A stretch of DNA of 64,000 nt, taken from the NCBI GenBank assembly GCA_900169235.1, contig FWCC01000300.1:1-64000 (forward strand). Direction: 5' to 3'. Position numbers and translations under genes: made by a program. Below are positions 26,601 to 40,791 of the stretch, piece by piece (within the stretch, counting starts at the first letter, position 1; every line of letters starts with the position of its first letter). The stretch is from Zarea fungicola. Taxonomy: Eukaryota; Ascomycota; Sordariomycetes; Hypocreales; Cordycipitaceae. The notes beneath the pieces are model-generated. The model was not told the DNA's origin, made no database searches, and saw only the letters and a list, made by a program, of their open reading frames with translations.

Positions 26601-29600
26601 ACCACTGATTTGACAAACTCCAGGCTATCGCCCAGCCAGGCCGGCTATCGCTTGTCGAGCAGTGGGGCTTTTAGCCTTTGTTGCGGACGTGGAGCCTGAA
26701 GGGCTTGTTACAAGGGGGAGAGTGGAGGGGTGGCTCAAGTACAGAGGAAAGCGATGCTCCCCGCAAGCGTACCACCAATTTGGGCCGAGTCAGAAGCAAT
26801 CCAGACTGGCCGTTTACATGAGTTGGACAGCTGATACCCCCGGCCAGCCAGAAAGTTCTGCTACTGGTACACCATCGTTGGCTCTATTTCCAGCGTATCG
26901 GTACCCTTCACAACGTCTTTCTTCAACAGCGGCAGTATTTCATGGTTTGCTATCTGTGCAGTGTGCCGCTCGATGCTCTTCCTGGCCTCATTTTCGCATG
27001 AGGAAGAGCACGGCCAAAGTTCCCTTACGATAAGGCAGCTAAGATGGGAGAAACCCGAAAAATAGTTGCGGCACGCCCTTCCTTGCCAATCAGCCCAATT
27101 TCCCCAGAAAATTCCTCCATACTAGGGTCCGCCTACGGCTATTTGCATGGTCAAAGCTGTACTGAGGTCTCCAAATGCGGTTGTGGGCATCAGCTATTAT
27201 CTCCTCCAGCCGTTAGGGCCAGTCATGCGCCAAAGTACAGGTTTCGCCGACTATGACGCCGAAACCTATGTGCCACACTGGGCTATTCCACCGCCACAGC
27301 TCTGACGTTTGGTGGAGGTGGTCAACGCTCTTTCGACCTGTCTTTTTATCCGAGTTGGTTTTAATCGTGTCTTGCTTTTGGGGCTACCGCAAATGAACAG
27401 GTTTCATCATTGATGGTGCTTTAGCAACAATCTGAGGTGCACAATGCTGCGGAAGAATTTTAAATGTACATACGAGCCGAAATTCATCGCCTTATTATTC
27501 CGGAGCTGCCCTGAAGGCTTGCTTCATTTGCGGTACCAGCCAAAGTGCAGTGTGGCACTGCCACCGGTCCTCGCCACACGATCTAGTCTCACTGGTATTT
27601 GAGCTAAAATTGCGGCAACAGGCACCGCAATAAACGTGGTGATAGAATAATATTTGCGATTGGGACTTTTGTGTTTCTTCTTTCAGCATGGCTCCTACTT
27701 GGCAGAAACTGACTCGTTTATTGTCCGCTTATGTTGTAGCTTACTGTCCTGAGTTCGATTCCGGGTAAAATTTATCGTGATTCAAATCCAGCTGCCCGGG
27801 ATAAAGGAAGGTCCTAGTGAGTCGAGCAAACTCGCTTCGCTCGAACCATGGGAGGAGCCTAAAGATGGCGGACTTGGGGCAGCCACAGTGGGCATTGGCC
27901 AACTATCGAGATGATCGGACTAACAGGTACTCCGGCTGACGAGAGGGGCTTCACCTGCACCAGTATACTCAGTGTCTATCTTTATGCAAACCTTGAAGCA
28001 TAACTCGCCAAAGAAACAAAATGCATTCCGGAAATATAGCTATTTGCATTCAGCGTAGTACACGAGGGGGATCAACGTGCGATGACTTCTTGGACAACTA
28101 TGACATAATGTAGCGCGCGCTAGCTAAAGATGTTGTACGAGATGGTGTGCTGCCGTTTCGGGAAATTCGTGTGTACCAGCTGCCGGCGACTTTGTGTTCT
28201 ACCAGTTAACCTGGAGTTTCTAGCCAGGCATTTTGGCCGCTATTTCCTTCGAGAGGTAAGACATCATACGCCAGCTAGTTCCCTGTACCGTTTGTGGTGC
28301 TTCATGGCCTTTTGGGATTTGGTAACAGTCTAGAAAGTAGACCATCGGATGTATTTGTGAGTACTGTATGTATGATTGGGTGGCTGTTGTTGAGCGTGCC
28401 CGCGTATTGTGCCTGACAAGCGTGAGGTGCTCGTTCAATATCATGCCGTGTTCCGTGCAAGGACGGGAAGATCAGCTTCGACCCAGTTTCTCGTCCCAAA
28501 TCTGACAAGACCCGCCCACCAACAGGACCCCGATATCCAGGGCCAACGCAACGCCCGCTACCCCTGCAAGGTGAGTTGAATCACGTTGTAATCAGCACTT
28601 GCCCGAGTTCGTTCCAAGATGCACACAGAGCTGCAAGAAGTGCATCTATAGCGTCTTCTTGCCACGAGGGAACAAACTTTAGTGTGGTACAATCCGTAGG
28701 CGATGGCTGCAGTAGCCTGCGTAGATGGAGGGCGAATGCCACGCTGCCTTGATCGCTCGCTGGCATGGCAAATGCTGATTGTCTTGAAACCACCACAGCG
28801 AAGCCTTTCCCAATCAGGGTGGCAAGTGCTGTGACGCTCGTTCGAAATGCTGGCTGCGGGTGTCTTTTCGTGTGAGCACCTTGCCTATTCCGTCCCTTCC
28901 CCTTCATGCAGTGTAACAGCGCTCAATACACAAGGGACGCTAACTTTCAAACATGCCTGATTGCCATGTGCATTCTCAATGCATCCTATGCAACTTGTAT
29001 AGGGACTCAAGTGAGAGCTTGCACGCCCCCTCCCTTTTCCCCAGACCGCGCAAAGGAATTTGATAAGAAATAAACATCGGGGAATACTAAGACTGTTACT
29101 GTATCCTACTGGCCAATGCGGTCTGCACTGATGCCTCCCCAGCCTGCAGCCATACCGTGGGATTCTTAGCTTGCTACCATCTCGGCACTCTACATGGTAC
29201 GGTAGCCAATTTGGTGCTATTCTCCACGCTTAAAGCTTCATCCAATCCTTGGTGCCCGGCTATCGCGGTGGCGGAGGATTATAATATGTGCCTATTATGT
29301 ATGAACTAAGCGGCGAACTGCTCAGTTTCAGAGGCAAGTGATTAGCAGCCGACTAGTACGTTTCACACATTGCTCAATTGGGGATATCTGGTGTTCATTT
29401 CTTGTTTTCAATCTGTTATTCTTTATCACCGTCCATAACCAGGCAAGATATAATGGGAGCAAGGGAGGTGTGTGGGCATTCACCGGCCGGCAAAAGCGAC
29501 GTTTATGGGGGTTTTGGGTTAAATGACACACATTGTCTTTTGAGGACTCAAACGGCAGCCCACGGTCAACAAGCTGGGAGCCCCGGTAAAGACTACTTGC

Positions 29601-32600
29601 ACTGCATGGCAGTGTTGCGCCAGCATGTAGCTGTCAGTTAAAAGTGGTTGTACAAACAACGCAGTACCGTATGGTAGTTTAAACACCCACACCTCGTGCC
29701 CTGACGATGCCGGGCTTGTTCCAGTGCTGCTCGGTTGTCGCTGCACGGAATAACCCACCCACACACACGCAAGCATGCACATCTTCGCCTGGTGTGGTTC
29801 TTTGCCGACGGTCGACAAAGCGGTGCTGTGGAGGAACGTCATATTGGAAAGTGGTGCCAGTGGCGCCGGGCAGGGCAGCTGGTTGGCTGACTTTCCTCGT
29901 TACTTTCAGGATCAGATATGCCGCGTGGGAACAAACTGGAGCGAAGCTGCCCACGGGAACAGCATTCAACGTGGTACTGGTAGATTGTCACATTACTTGT
30001 GGGGAAGGTGAAAGGTTTCACAATTCAAGTTTTTTTCTTTTCCAATGCCTGCATCTTGCCTATTTTGGCTCATTGTCAATGACTGAGGAGGAATGACCAG
30101 GAACTTTCGAGTTGATTAACAAGAGCCGGAGAAAAGAGAAGCCCGACAAAATTATCAAATGATACGGAATGGGCGGGCAGAGATACCGCAAAGATTCGGA
30201 AATATTCAACCTGAGTACATTTCTGGTTGTCTGGGCTTATTGTTCCAGAAGTCTTGGCCCGATTCCCTAGATCTCCTTTGGCCTTGGGTCATCTCCTCCC
30301 CCCCTCACCCCCTTCACGGTCAATGCCATCCCGCTCATCCTCACCGTGCTTAGCCGATCTATTTCGCTGCTTAGCGAGAGAATGGTTCTCCATTTTCATC
30401 CCATTATTTTCTCCTAGGGCGGTATGACATGAAACCAGGGTAGTCTGGGAGCATCTGTCAAACCCACGTGTCGTAGAAGCGAACAAGCGATGACACGCAA
30501 GGGGTCACAGCTGCGTCCGTCGTCAACATTTCGGCTGTTGAATGGGGGCAGGCCAGGACTTGGGCAGCTATTAAAACTGGGTCAAGCAGTTTAAGAAGAG
30601 TAGACAGCGTGAGATTCAGCCACGCGCGAAGGTGAAGGATCAGCCCCTCCTTTCGCATCTCTTGTTCCCAGCCCTTTTTTCGGTTCATGGTGTGGTGGTA
30701 GTCTGTAAGACTGGGGGCAATGACCATTGTTCCGTTCCGACTTGCTATCGAAACTTCCACGTTTCCGGTTTCTAGCTTTCATTTATTCAGCTTCTACTTT
30801 GACATGGAGAACCAAAGAACTAAAAAATAACGGATAGTAATCCCCCGAGCCCCCATATGTGTGTCACGGGTGCTCGCCGTAGGTTCCTCCCTGCAGCAAA
30901 CCTGGGCTTGCCAACGCATAGCCCAAGTATTCCGGTGACGCAGAGGAACGCTTTGTGTTGTTCCTTTGCTCCGTTCCGAATCCATCATGTTTTATTTTAG
31001 TATAGGTGTAGGAGCCCGTTTGCAGAGAACTTTCTGTACAAACCCCTGTTCAGCTCACACGTGTGATGGAACTCGCCCACCATTTAATCAATTGCCTTGG
31101 GAGGAGAACTGCCGCTCATCTTTCTCAGCAGCGGATCTCCTAAGAGCAAATATATTAAAATATGAGGCAGACGAATTGTATACGAGTTTTGGAATAGCAT
31201 TGTTTCTGGTCATTTCTCGCTTTTCTTGTCAGAAATGGATACATATCTGCCCCTCCGTCTATGCCCCTGGAACGCTCGTCTAATCAAGTAGCGAAAAACG
31301 CCTCATAATTATTTCCGACAGTTCAAGAAATAGCATGCTTACTCAAAGGGTTTTATCTCTAATTTAATGACGAAAGCTCCGATTTTTATTTATTTTTTTT
31401 GGTTAAAGATATTATCTCACGTTTCTTTGCCTATCCAATAACCCCTCTTCATAGGATTGCATACGTTGTGTTGATTGCACGCCCCAACACCATCTAGGCG
31501 CAAACATATGCTGATCCCATGAAATCATAAATGAGGAGTTCGGGCTGAACGCCTCGTTTTCTTTTCGAACATGTTTTTCCAACGGCAAGCCATGTGCGGG
31601 TGGGTTGAGACGCCCACGTACGTCGTACCATCTCTTTTTGCTCACCTTGCCTTTCAGCCACCAAACTACCCGCGCCACTTATGACGGTGTGCTCCTTGTC
31701 GATCCAGCAGGATCAACTCGTTTTGGGTGGGCGTGGTGAGCAGTCACTAGCCCAGCCCAGCCGCATCCAAAAAGCCTCTAGTATAGCTGTTGGGCGAATC
31801 GAGAACTCTGATGACGGGCGTTTTCTAAGTTTCGTGAGGAATCACTGCAAGCCATGCCCTTGTAGCACACGGAGCCCTATCAATCGTCCGTCTCTGTGAG
31901 AAGTACCCAGATACACGCCCTGGCCCCTCCCCCCCTCCTCAAACCATTGCCTTGACGTAGGGTTCAGGGTGGCTTGAAGGATGATAGACGAAAATCATAC
32001 ATACATATACAATGACCTGGATAGCATTTTCATAAAGGGCAAAGATACGCAATTACAAAGGCATACTCTATGCCGCATTGCCGGGCCTTACAGGTCGGCC
32101 CCCACCAGCGTGGACTTTTGCAGATACGATACTGCCGTTCTGTGGACACAATGATAAAATGCCGGGGATAGAAACGAGCGAACAGCAAGACCGGGGTTTA
32201 TTTACAGCGAGAACATAAAAACGCCTCGCTGCGATTAAAGTCTAGCTATCTTTAGAGTAACATTAAGGTTTCCTAATGCGTTTGCTACCTGGCTCTCGCA
32301 AAGACCTGTCAACCACTTCGCATAGGTTACTGGCGTTTCCTATGGCACCAGCTGTAATGCTTTTATTTGTGGGTTTGTTTGCCAACTTACTGGTAAGAAG
32401 GCCGAGAATGAAGCATCACTTTTATTTGGGTTACAAACATACATCGAGATAATGCACTCTATAAAACTTGGAAACCACGCAAACGGGGCTTGGCTTTGGG
32501 CCACTCCGACATAATGCGGCCATGTGCCGTTCCGTACCCAAAATGCTACTCTATCACAATCCTTCACCGTGTTTTATTAAAGATATTATTTACTTAATGA

Positions 32601-35600
32601 CAGTTGCGGAGACCGAGGAGTAAGGCAAGAAGCCATGAATTATTTTGTGGAGAGTGAGCGGTCGAGAAGGTTGGGGCGTCCGCGCCGTCTCTGTTGTTCA
32701 CCATGTATCGCGAAAAATGAAGAAAAATGAGGGCGCGAGCTAAGAGGCTAAGTGTTGTACACTGAGCAGAGGATATGAAGGGCGAGATGCGGTCTATGGC
32801 CGACGCCCTGCTTAGTTGGCGTTTTGGGCGGTGATATGCGGGCTGGGGAGTGAGAACCAAACAAACTATATCAGATACGGTGAAAGAAAAGAAGGGGTCC
32901 ATGTGCATGCTTCGCTGCGAAAGCCATGAAAATGTCATCATCGTATTCTTCTCATTACATCAACAAAGAGTGGCATTTCTACATCAGAAGCCGCAAAATG
33001 CCATGTCATCTAAACAACCAGGTTCCCTCTCCTTCTCCAATCATAGTAGCGTAGGCTGCCTTGAATTCGCTCACCTGCATAAACTGGGCTGGAAACGCAC
33101 GTTGCGTGGCTATGAACTGCAGCTAACATATTAATTAACTTAGAGTTCGGTACATAAAAGGTGTGTCTGTGTATTTTGTATGTCTATATGCAGCATGCAG
33201 GTAGCTATAGGTAGGTGGCGCCTTTGCCCGTTTGGCCTCGATGGTTTGATGACGGGCTCGGCTTAAGCCAACCCGATGCGCATCAAGACATTATCAGCAG
33301 CCAAAAAACGCCCGTTTTTATGAAATGTAGACTAAATACAAGCAACTCTGCTAGTTTGTATGCAGCAGCTAATTCGTCATCCACCTTGAGATTAAATGAA
33401 CTGCAGCCGTTTTCTTAACTCTTTAATTAATAAGGAGGGGGCGTGAGAGCACGTTGATACAGGCATTCAATAAGAGAACGCAAGCCATGGCGAAGGGATG
33501 GTGAGAGCGTCAAGGGTTTCCCGCTAGCGCGAGTCCACTTGCTTGATAAAGCATGTACCGGGGCGGGAAGGCTTCGTCTCTTTTTTTAGGTACCTGCTAT
33601 TAGTCACGGAGGATTCCGTCGTCGCCATTGACTTACACGGCGTAGCCCACCACCATAGCGTTTCGACTTCCGCGTAGAGAGCCCACGATTCAGTATGTTG
33701 GCCGAGATTCCAGAATAAGACAAGGTGAGAAGGCGAGAAGCGAGCGAAGGGCTTAGTTCTCGGCAGATTTTTCTCCTCAACTGTTACAAAATGACCATAT
33801 TCTTCCGTCAGTTTGGAAACACGCCCTTCTACCCCATGCTATGCCACAAACCAAAAATATCCGCATTAGCCCAACCAGACTTTGAATCACCAGTCGTTCA
33901 ATCCAACCAACGATACAAGGCGTGTGAGTATGTTTGTTCTTTTTTAGCCCTGATCATCTCATGCTCTAGCGAATGACTTCATAGATGTAATCAACCATTG
34001 TTTCCTTCATTACAACTCAACCGTGACAATCATCCCACGCGCCAATCACCACCAACACGAACTAGTCTTCCTCCCCGCTCTGAGGTACTCCTTCCTTCCC
34101 TTTGCACACCTTGGTAGGTAAATCACCACTCCCAACCCCATTCCTGCTGCCCCAGAACAGACCGTCAGGTGAGATTCTGCATCTGTTTCCGGACCCCCTG
34201 TCGAGGCAGATCCGGGAACCCTTGGCCCCGTGTCAAGGTGTGAGCGACGATCCCGCTCTCTCTGGCATTACTACATCACCATGTGTCGTCATACGAAAAT
34301 ATGGGCACAGTATACGCACACTCGCTAGACAGAACCGTTCCGTCGGGCCATGAGGGGTAATACGGTGCAATCCAAACAGTGCACTCCTGATCATCACCAG
34401 AACCCTGTCTTGCCATGTGCGCAATCTATTCACGCGCCGTTCAAGTGCTGATTTCATGTGTGTGTTGGCCGGCAATTAACTTTGCCTGCCGGATTCGGCA
34501 TCAAACACGCCGTCTCACTCGTCACAACCGTTTATTGATTTACACGCCCTTGGCCAAAGAACAGGGACAGTGAGACATGGGCGGCCCTGCGCAAACAATG
34601 ACCGCTACTTCTCCAGAAGTGGTGATCTTGTAATCCGTGGCTGGATGGATGGTGTTTAACTTGTATCTACAAAGCAGATAGCTTGGGTAAATGCATGCTC
34701 GGCAACTGATGTTTGTAATTCATCTGCATCGGCGTGCATATCCCGCCCCTGCTACGACTTTTGGAAATCGTCACCCACCTGGTTTTCTGCGCACTTAAAC
34801 GGCCCAAACTTGTAAGCAGTCATGATAACTAGAATGCGTTGTTAATTTTCAGATGGCTGATATGGTGCACTGCCTGCTGTTACTCCACAAGGAATGGGCT
34901 ACAACTTGCGTTTTATTCTCTCAAATCAGGCACCAAATATATAAAAATTTGATCAATGGGAAAGAATATATCCCGCAAAGCTGGCTTACCCATGTGGATA
35001 TGTAGAACCTTGTATCAGTTGGCCAAGTTTATGGATAGATGAGCCCGTCCAGCTCTACCTGAGTCACTGTCCCCTACGACGAACCTCGTACAACCTCGTA
35101 CACAAGTTTTGCAGTTTCTTAAGTCTTGGGAAACCGATGGAAGAGTTCAAACCACTTTAGGCCTATATTTCCCATGTTTTTACTGCCTCTTGATCTGTCA
35201 TGTTGTTGCGTAGTAGAGTTAGTCGCGTGGCCCATGCTTTCGAGCGTCGGTCTCGACGTAGACTGAGTCCGAAACTTAACCATTCTGGTCTACATGTGAC
35301 TATAGCTTTTATTATTTGAGTCTCAATGTTCGCGTCGTCGAGGCAGAATAGGTCTCAAGTTGTCGGACTTTGTGAGCCTGTTATAGGTTGTGAAACATTA
35401 ACTGCTGCAGGCATCGGCTGTTTTCTTGGCGGCATCTGGCACGCGCATCGTTCTTTCTGGAATCGGTATTCGCGGACTCAATGCAATACAACGTAACCTT
35501 TCCAATGTTCATGCGTTTCAACGCCAAATTGAGGTAGCTGTACAGTGCCATCTGCCCAGTATTTCATGCAAGCTACCGCCGTCTACGGAGTGCATAGCTG

Positions 35601-38600
35601 GTTTATACCAGGGTCCTTGATAACGAAAGTCTAGGGTAGGGATGACAATGGGGTTTGGATTGATCTCCGTGCATAGGAAACCTTGTTGAAACGGATGTGT
35701 AGGTGCCTGTTGATGGCATGGCTCAATATATGCGAGTCCATGGACTAAATTATGGCACAATCTGCAGTTTGGTCAACAGAATGTCATGATTCAATGCCAA
35801 TCACTTCTCTGCGGCGTGACGCTATGACATGCGCCAGCCCTAAATTTCCGAGAGGGGATTCAATGTCTGCATGCATTAAATTCCGGCTGGGAGAAGCTGT
35901 AAACTCACCTCAATTCATGGTATCATTCCATGGGCTAGTGAAACTCATTGGAAGCTTAGGAGTGAGAGCTAGGCCAATCTCCAGGGTTTCGTGGCAAGCA
36001 TACCAGGTCTTGATATGATTCAGCAAAACCATGAACTGGAAACAAAACCCGCGACATCTGTTTTACCAGTTTGACGTATACTATAATGCACTGGCCAATT
36101 GACAAATAGGGCTATAAAACACCGGCTCGAATGGCAAGAGCAGCGGGGAAGGATGATGCCGCTGGATTGTACAGTACTCACACCTGTCGTTTTAACACCA
36201 CAAACATCGTTCACATATCCACGAGAACTTTCAGTTCGTTTCTACGACTCCTACATGGCAATTGTAGATGCAAGGTAGAAGTTCATTTACTCTCATCTGA
36301 TGACTCAGCAAATAGTTCGATTGGCGGCCAGCCATCCCTCCGAGACCCTGAGGACCTTTCAGCGGTTTCTCTACACCATCTTTTTATGTGCCGGCACTAC
36401 TGCAATGGCACTTGACAGCTTCAAGCCCACTGTGGCAATAAAATAGGCCGTCATTTCCACACGGCATATCGCACTACGGATGTACTATCGCGATGTAAAG
36501 TGAGAACCTCTCACCGTGTACTCTGCTTAACGAACTACACGCCACCCCCCGCTTCCATCAGCCATCCACAAAACGGGTGCATCGGCAAAGCGAAGGATTG
36601 TAAATTGGGGGTCCAATCCGTGGTGTAAACCAAGAAAAGGCCAAGCGAGGCGCCAGAAGACCCCCATATTTCTGCGAGTTCCAATTCATGTCGGTTTTTC
36701 ATCCGCTTGTACTCCATTTACACACCTTGCTGGACTTTCTGGCCCCAGTGTAAGCACCAAGGCCTGGATTTGGCTCTTTCGTATGATGGATATGGTTTAG
36801 TGCCAGTTTTGTCTCTGTGCCATGTGCGCCGTCTAGAAAATAAAAACAGGTCCGTCTACGATAATCATCTGAAAAGAAAACGCCAGTAAGCACCACCGAC
36901 GTAGCTTCACGCCAGGTTCTCGGTCACTTGCAGCAGGACAGAGCCAATCCGGGGACCAATTGGCTGCTGTGGCTTGCTCGCAGCGGCGCCCCTCACCCTC
37001 CCGCAGCCATATGTGCATCGCCGGACCCCCGGTTCGTCTAATCTGGGATCGTTTCCCGCATTTTAGCGTGTATGTTGACACACCTCGTGTGGCTGACCGG
37101 CGGTGGCAGTCGCTCTGCTTGCCTTCCTCCCCACCCGGAACCTGCATTCTACCACGTTTCGGGGCAACTCTTTCCGGTAAACTAATGCGCTCATCCTGCA
37201 GTGTTTGTGTGAATGGGTTGGTATGCTGATCTTATTCGTTGGCTGCCACGCTGCGTGCCTTGAATACGACTCTACGGCGTGAGGGGAAGTTTGCTTGATT
37301 GGTTGGCTCCTGTGTTTCTAGAAGTTCTGCCATAAAAAACGTGGCAATTCATGCAGGTTCTCGGCACCAGAATGGGGAAAGAATATGCAGTCTAAAAGTG
37401 GTGGCTTCGGCTCTGGACAAGAGGGTGGTAGGAAAAGGATAGGAGCAAGACAATTCCGATACTTCCATGCAAGCTGCTGGTGGGCCATGCATTCACAGTG
37501 TTGTCCCTATTGGGGTCGAGGTATTTACGCAGCCGAAAATGGCTCTCGAACAAAAGCCAGATTCACGTGTGGCGGTACGTTGTAATTGCCCCAAACCAAG
37601 TGCCGGCCGGCAAACCCTTTCAGCGCTCGTGCTTAATTGTATGTTCCCTCGCCATCCATCCTCTACACTAACGTCAAGAAGCTGGCCTTTCTTTTGTCAA
37701 TGTTTGTAATTCATTACATAACGGTGGCGAGTCCCGCCAGGGAACATTAACAGGATTCACCTGGCACTAATAAAAGATCGCCAAGTAATAATAAACCACC
37801 AACACGGGGCCTGAGTTGAGCCGTCAAACCAACGACCGACTGCCGGCGTGGCACAAATCAGCAGCCGGAACCGAATAAAGAAACGCCTCTGCGTGCCCGC
37901 ATGCCAGCCGGCCTAAAATGTATGCATGATACCCATGTAAAGATCCAAAAAGCAACCATTAAGTCCGAAGGCAGCTAATTAGTTTCGGAGTCCTGTCGGT
38001 AGTTTCTCTGTCGCGGAACCTGCAAGACAACTATTATCAGGACACGACGTCCCCAAACAAATGCAAGATGGCGGGGAAACTGGAGTGACAGCTTCCATGG
38101 AGAAAGAAAAGAAATTCTTCTTTCTTGCTTTGTGCTACACACGCCCCCTCAGCTCATCCTGGCCACTCTTACTGGTCCTATTCGCCATCTGTCCACAATG
38201 CCGTGTCGTCCATTTCGCTTGCCCGCGGTGGGTTTTCCCATGACCTATGCAATTACTTCCGCATATCTGCTCATCTATCAGGCAGCAGCATTATCTTCAC
38301 CATTCACAATAAAAAAATAAAATAAAAAAATACATGCACCTGCAGATGAATCCACGAGAAACCCACAGTTCTGGAGCTTGCACCCATCCCGTACCCCGGA
38401 CGACCCCGTCGGGGTTCAAGGTTCGCCCAAACCACCACAGCACGCGGTAGCTGTTATCCCGCTCCTGCAGCCATTTTCAAGGTGCATCTCTGGTGGCGTG
38501 CCTTTTCCTTGCATCTCATACGATACGATCAGCCTTTTTAGTTCTCCCTACCCCTTTATCCCCTTTTCTTCCTCTTGTCCTGACTGATAGACGGGTACAC

Positions 38601-40296
38601 TCCCCCTCCATTTTCGCTTCGGCCGCCCCGACGAGGCAAGCCATCATGTGCATATCCGTTCCCCGGGATCCAATTTTGGTCAAAAGTATGTCCACCAACA
38701 CGGGATTCAGCAAAACCAACTAACCTTATAGATCAACCGACAACCAAAGGCAGCCACCGACGCCCTCAAATCCCGTGCAGGCCCGCGATTCTGCCCCCAA
38801 ATTAATAGTACCGAGAATGGACAGACTGCTTCTCGTATATTCAAACCCCGGCATCCCTAGCTATGCTTGGCTAACATATCCCACAACGAACAGTACATCG
38901 GCATCGCCGTCATTTTGAGGCTTGCTTCTTGTTGATCCGGTGCTCGCCGTTTGTTCCTGGTTGAACCGGCGTTGAGGCTATTGCCAACCATGGTTCCTTT
39001 TGGTGGTGGCGTTTATGTATTGTCGAACAGGCATGCTGTTCTAGAAGCAAGTGGATGTATTCGACAAGTATTTTGCCCAGTTTCTTTTCTCCGAGTGGAA
39101 GCTTTCCAACGTCCCTGGTCGTCTTCTCCTGATTGTAGTTGCCAGGTCTGCGCCAGCAAACCGTTCAGAGATTCAGCTATATCGCTGTTCCCCAGATAAA
39201 GAGGATCTGGAGCCCATCAATCCACTCTCCCAGTGGTCCTTGTCTGTAGTTTAGGGTAAATAACTGGGCAATCTTGGCACAGGCCATTTGTCAGAGTTGA
39301 AAAGATCTGAACCGTAAGAATATATCCCTTCACGGACCACCGTTTCTTATAGTTGAGATGGGTCACCAAAGCTCATCCCAGACCGGCCATGTGTTTGGAG
39401 GAGTCTTCACAGGACGGGAATCACGCTGATGTAATACCGCAGATTTGAGCCCAGATTGGCGAGAGCGTTGCCATGTGGTTGAAGGGGGTAAAGAGACTTA
39501 CGAACAAGGATGCCGTAATAAAGCTCTCAGAACATCTCATAATTATCAGTGCTTTGTCAAATTGACGGTTCTCATCAGAGACATGCCTCGGAAGACTTTA
39601 TGGCCATCTCTGCCAAATCAGACATGATAGTATCACATAACTGCAAGCAATTCTTATTGCTCAGGGATTTTAATTGGGCTCATGCCTCCATAGAATCTAC
39701 CATGAATGGTAGCTCCCAAGTTGCAGCATATTACAATCTACCTCCTACCGATATCCAACAGAAGCAAGTTGAACAACAAGAAAAGATAACCAAAGTATAT
39801 TCGCCTTCACGATAGACTGCGTCTAGACCCGCATTCGAACAAAATGAGAAAAGACTCAAGTCCGCATATCCTCCGAAGAAACAATATCAATGAAAAACAC
39901 GAAGCAAATGCGACCCAAGAAATCTGGTTTTTCTTCTCCACCCGATGCATTTATAAATACACATTGTTGTACACATGTACAGATCCAACCGTCCATGCTT
40001 TCCCTCCCAATTTTCTCCATGCAATACCTAGCGACTTTGTATATCGCTTTCGTCTTCAATGACACATGGATTATCCAGCGGATAACCTAAATCATGTTCA
40101 ACGAGAAACAATAACCCTTACACACTCCAAGCTGGTATATATATGCCCAAAAGCAATTTTCCCTTACTCCGGTTCCTCCAAAATAAGTCAAAGTAATGAA
40201 AGAAAAACGATGCCTGGCCCGACTTGAAGCAGAACGCCGTAACAATCATAACTCGTGGCGGGCACCAAGTGTCGCCTGTTCCAAACGTCGATTGTA

Positions 40297-40548
40297 CTAG
40301 TTCGTAGGGTCTTTGCGTCTGAAGTACGGCGCACCATTGACATAGCCAGTAGCCGTGCCCAAGCCTGCGCCCAAAGTAAGAAATCGTAGATAGTCTTTCA
40401 ATAACAACGTGAAGTAGTAGCCAAGTGGTACTTGGGCCAGAGATGCCAGAACGAAAGAAAGAAACCGTTGACTCAAAATAGAACCCCAAATAGACTGGCA
40501 AGGTGTCATCGCGTAGATGTCGTTATTGATACTCAAGACATGACGCAT
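40297..40548 (-). CDS. Possible small membrane protein
   Basis: An 83-residue ATG-started frame lies downstream of CNOT9 on the same strand, 243 bp after its stop. The translation has two hydrophobic stretches, roughly residues 28-50 (FLSFVLASLAQVPLGYYFTL) and 56-76 (FLTLGAGLGTATGYVNGAPY), and a polar, charged tail (FRRKDPTN). That pattern could be a small two-span organelle or ER protein. A TTTTTGCAG acceptor-like sequence ends two or three bases before the start codon, so it might instead be the last exon of a longer gene, or simply 3' UTR of CNOT9. I do not recognise a family. Confidence 0.25.
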   Translation of the reverse strand: MRHVLSINNDIYAMTPCQSIWGSILSQRFLSFVLASLAQVPLGYYFTLLLKDYLRFLTLGAGLGTATGYVNGAPYFRRKDPTN

Positions 40549-40791
40549 TGTCCTGCAAAAACCTAACAATTTCGTGTGCGTCCCATCAGAAACTGGTCGA
40601 AATTCAGCCTGTAAGTCGGAAATAGAGACCGTTGTGTGTAGAAGTGGGATCTGTTTTTATCCCCGCCGCATGTATTGCCAAGTGATGAAATCAAATTCGC
40701 CGTAAGCGCCTTGTGAATGCAGAATGAAACAGACTCGCGTCTGCATGTCTTGTTGCTGCGCGGTGTGCGCGCACTCACGAGCACCGACCCC

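Larger units (their letters stand above)
10106..40296. other. About 30 kb without supportable genes
   Basis: Upstream region of the bZIP gene, extending to the gene-dense half. I found no frame with a family motif, no convincing spliced gene, no tRNA, rRNA, CRISPR or transposase, and no long terminal repeats. Landmarks: a (GGGC)n tract (12539-12557), T-rich and A-rich runs (18251-18288, 19301-19316, 24300-24313), a C11 run (21125-21135), (GTA)8 (23637-23662), a TATA-like element (20799-20808), and TACGGAGTA copies at 14863, 23122 and 25886. The sequence is complex, not obviously AT-rich, and full of stops in all frames. It may hold long non-coding RNAs, distal regulatory DNA or fast-evolving orphan genes with small exons that I cannot recognise. 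Confidence 0.6.

Noticed and set aside
27745..27800. tRNA-like B-box sequences (GAGTTCGATTCC and GATTCAAATCC)
   Set aside because: The 5-bp T-stem does not pair, no acceptor stem or anticodon arm can be built around it, and there is no matching A box at the right distance.
1..40296. Desert as RIP-mutated transposon graveyard or centromere
   Set aside because: By eye the base composition is mixed, not strongly AT-rich or TpA-rich, and no transposase, reverse transcriptase or terminal repeats are recognisable. A RIP index was not computed.
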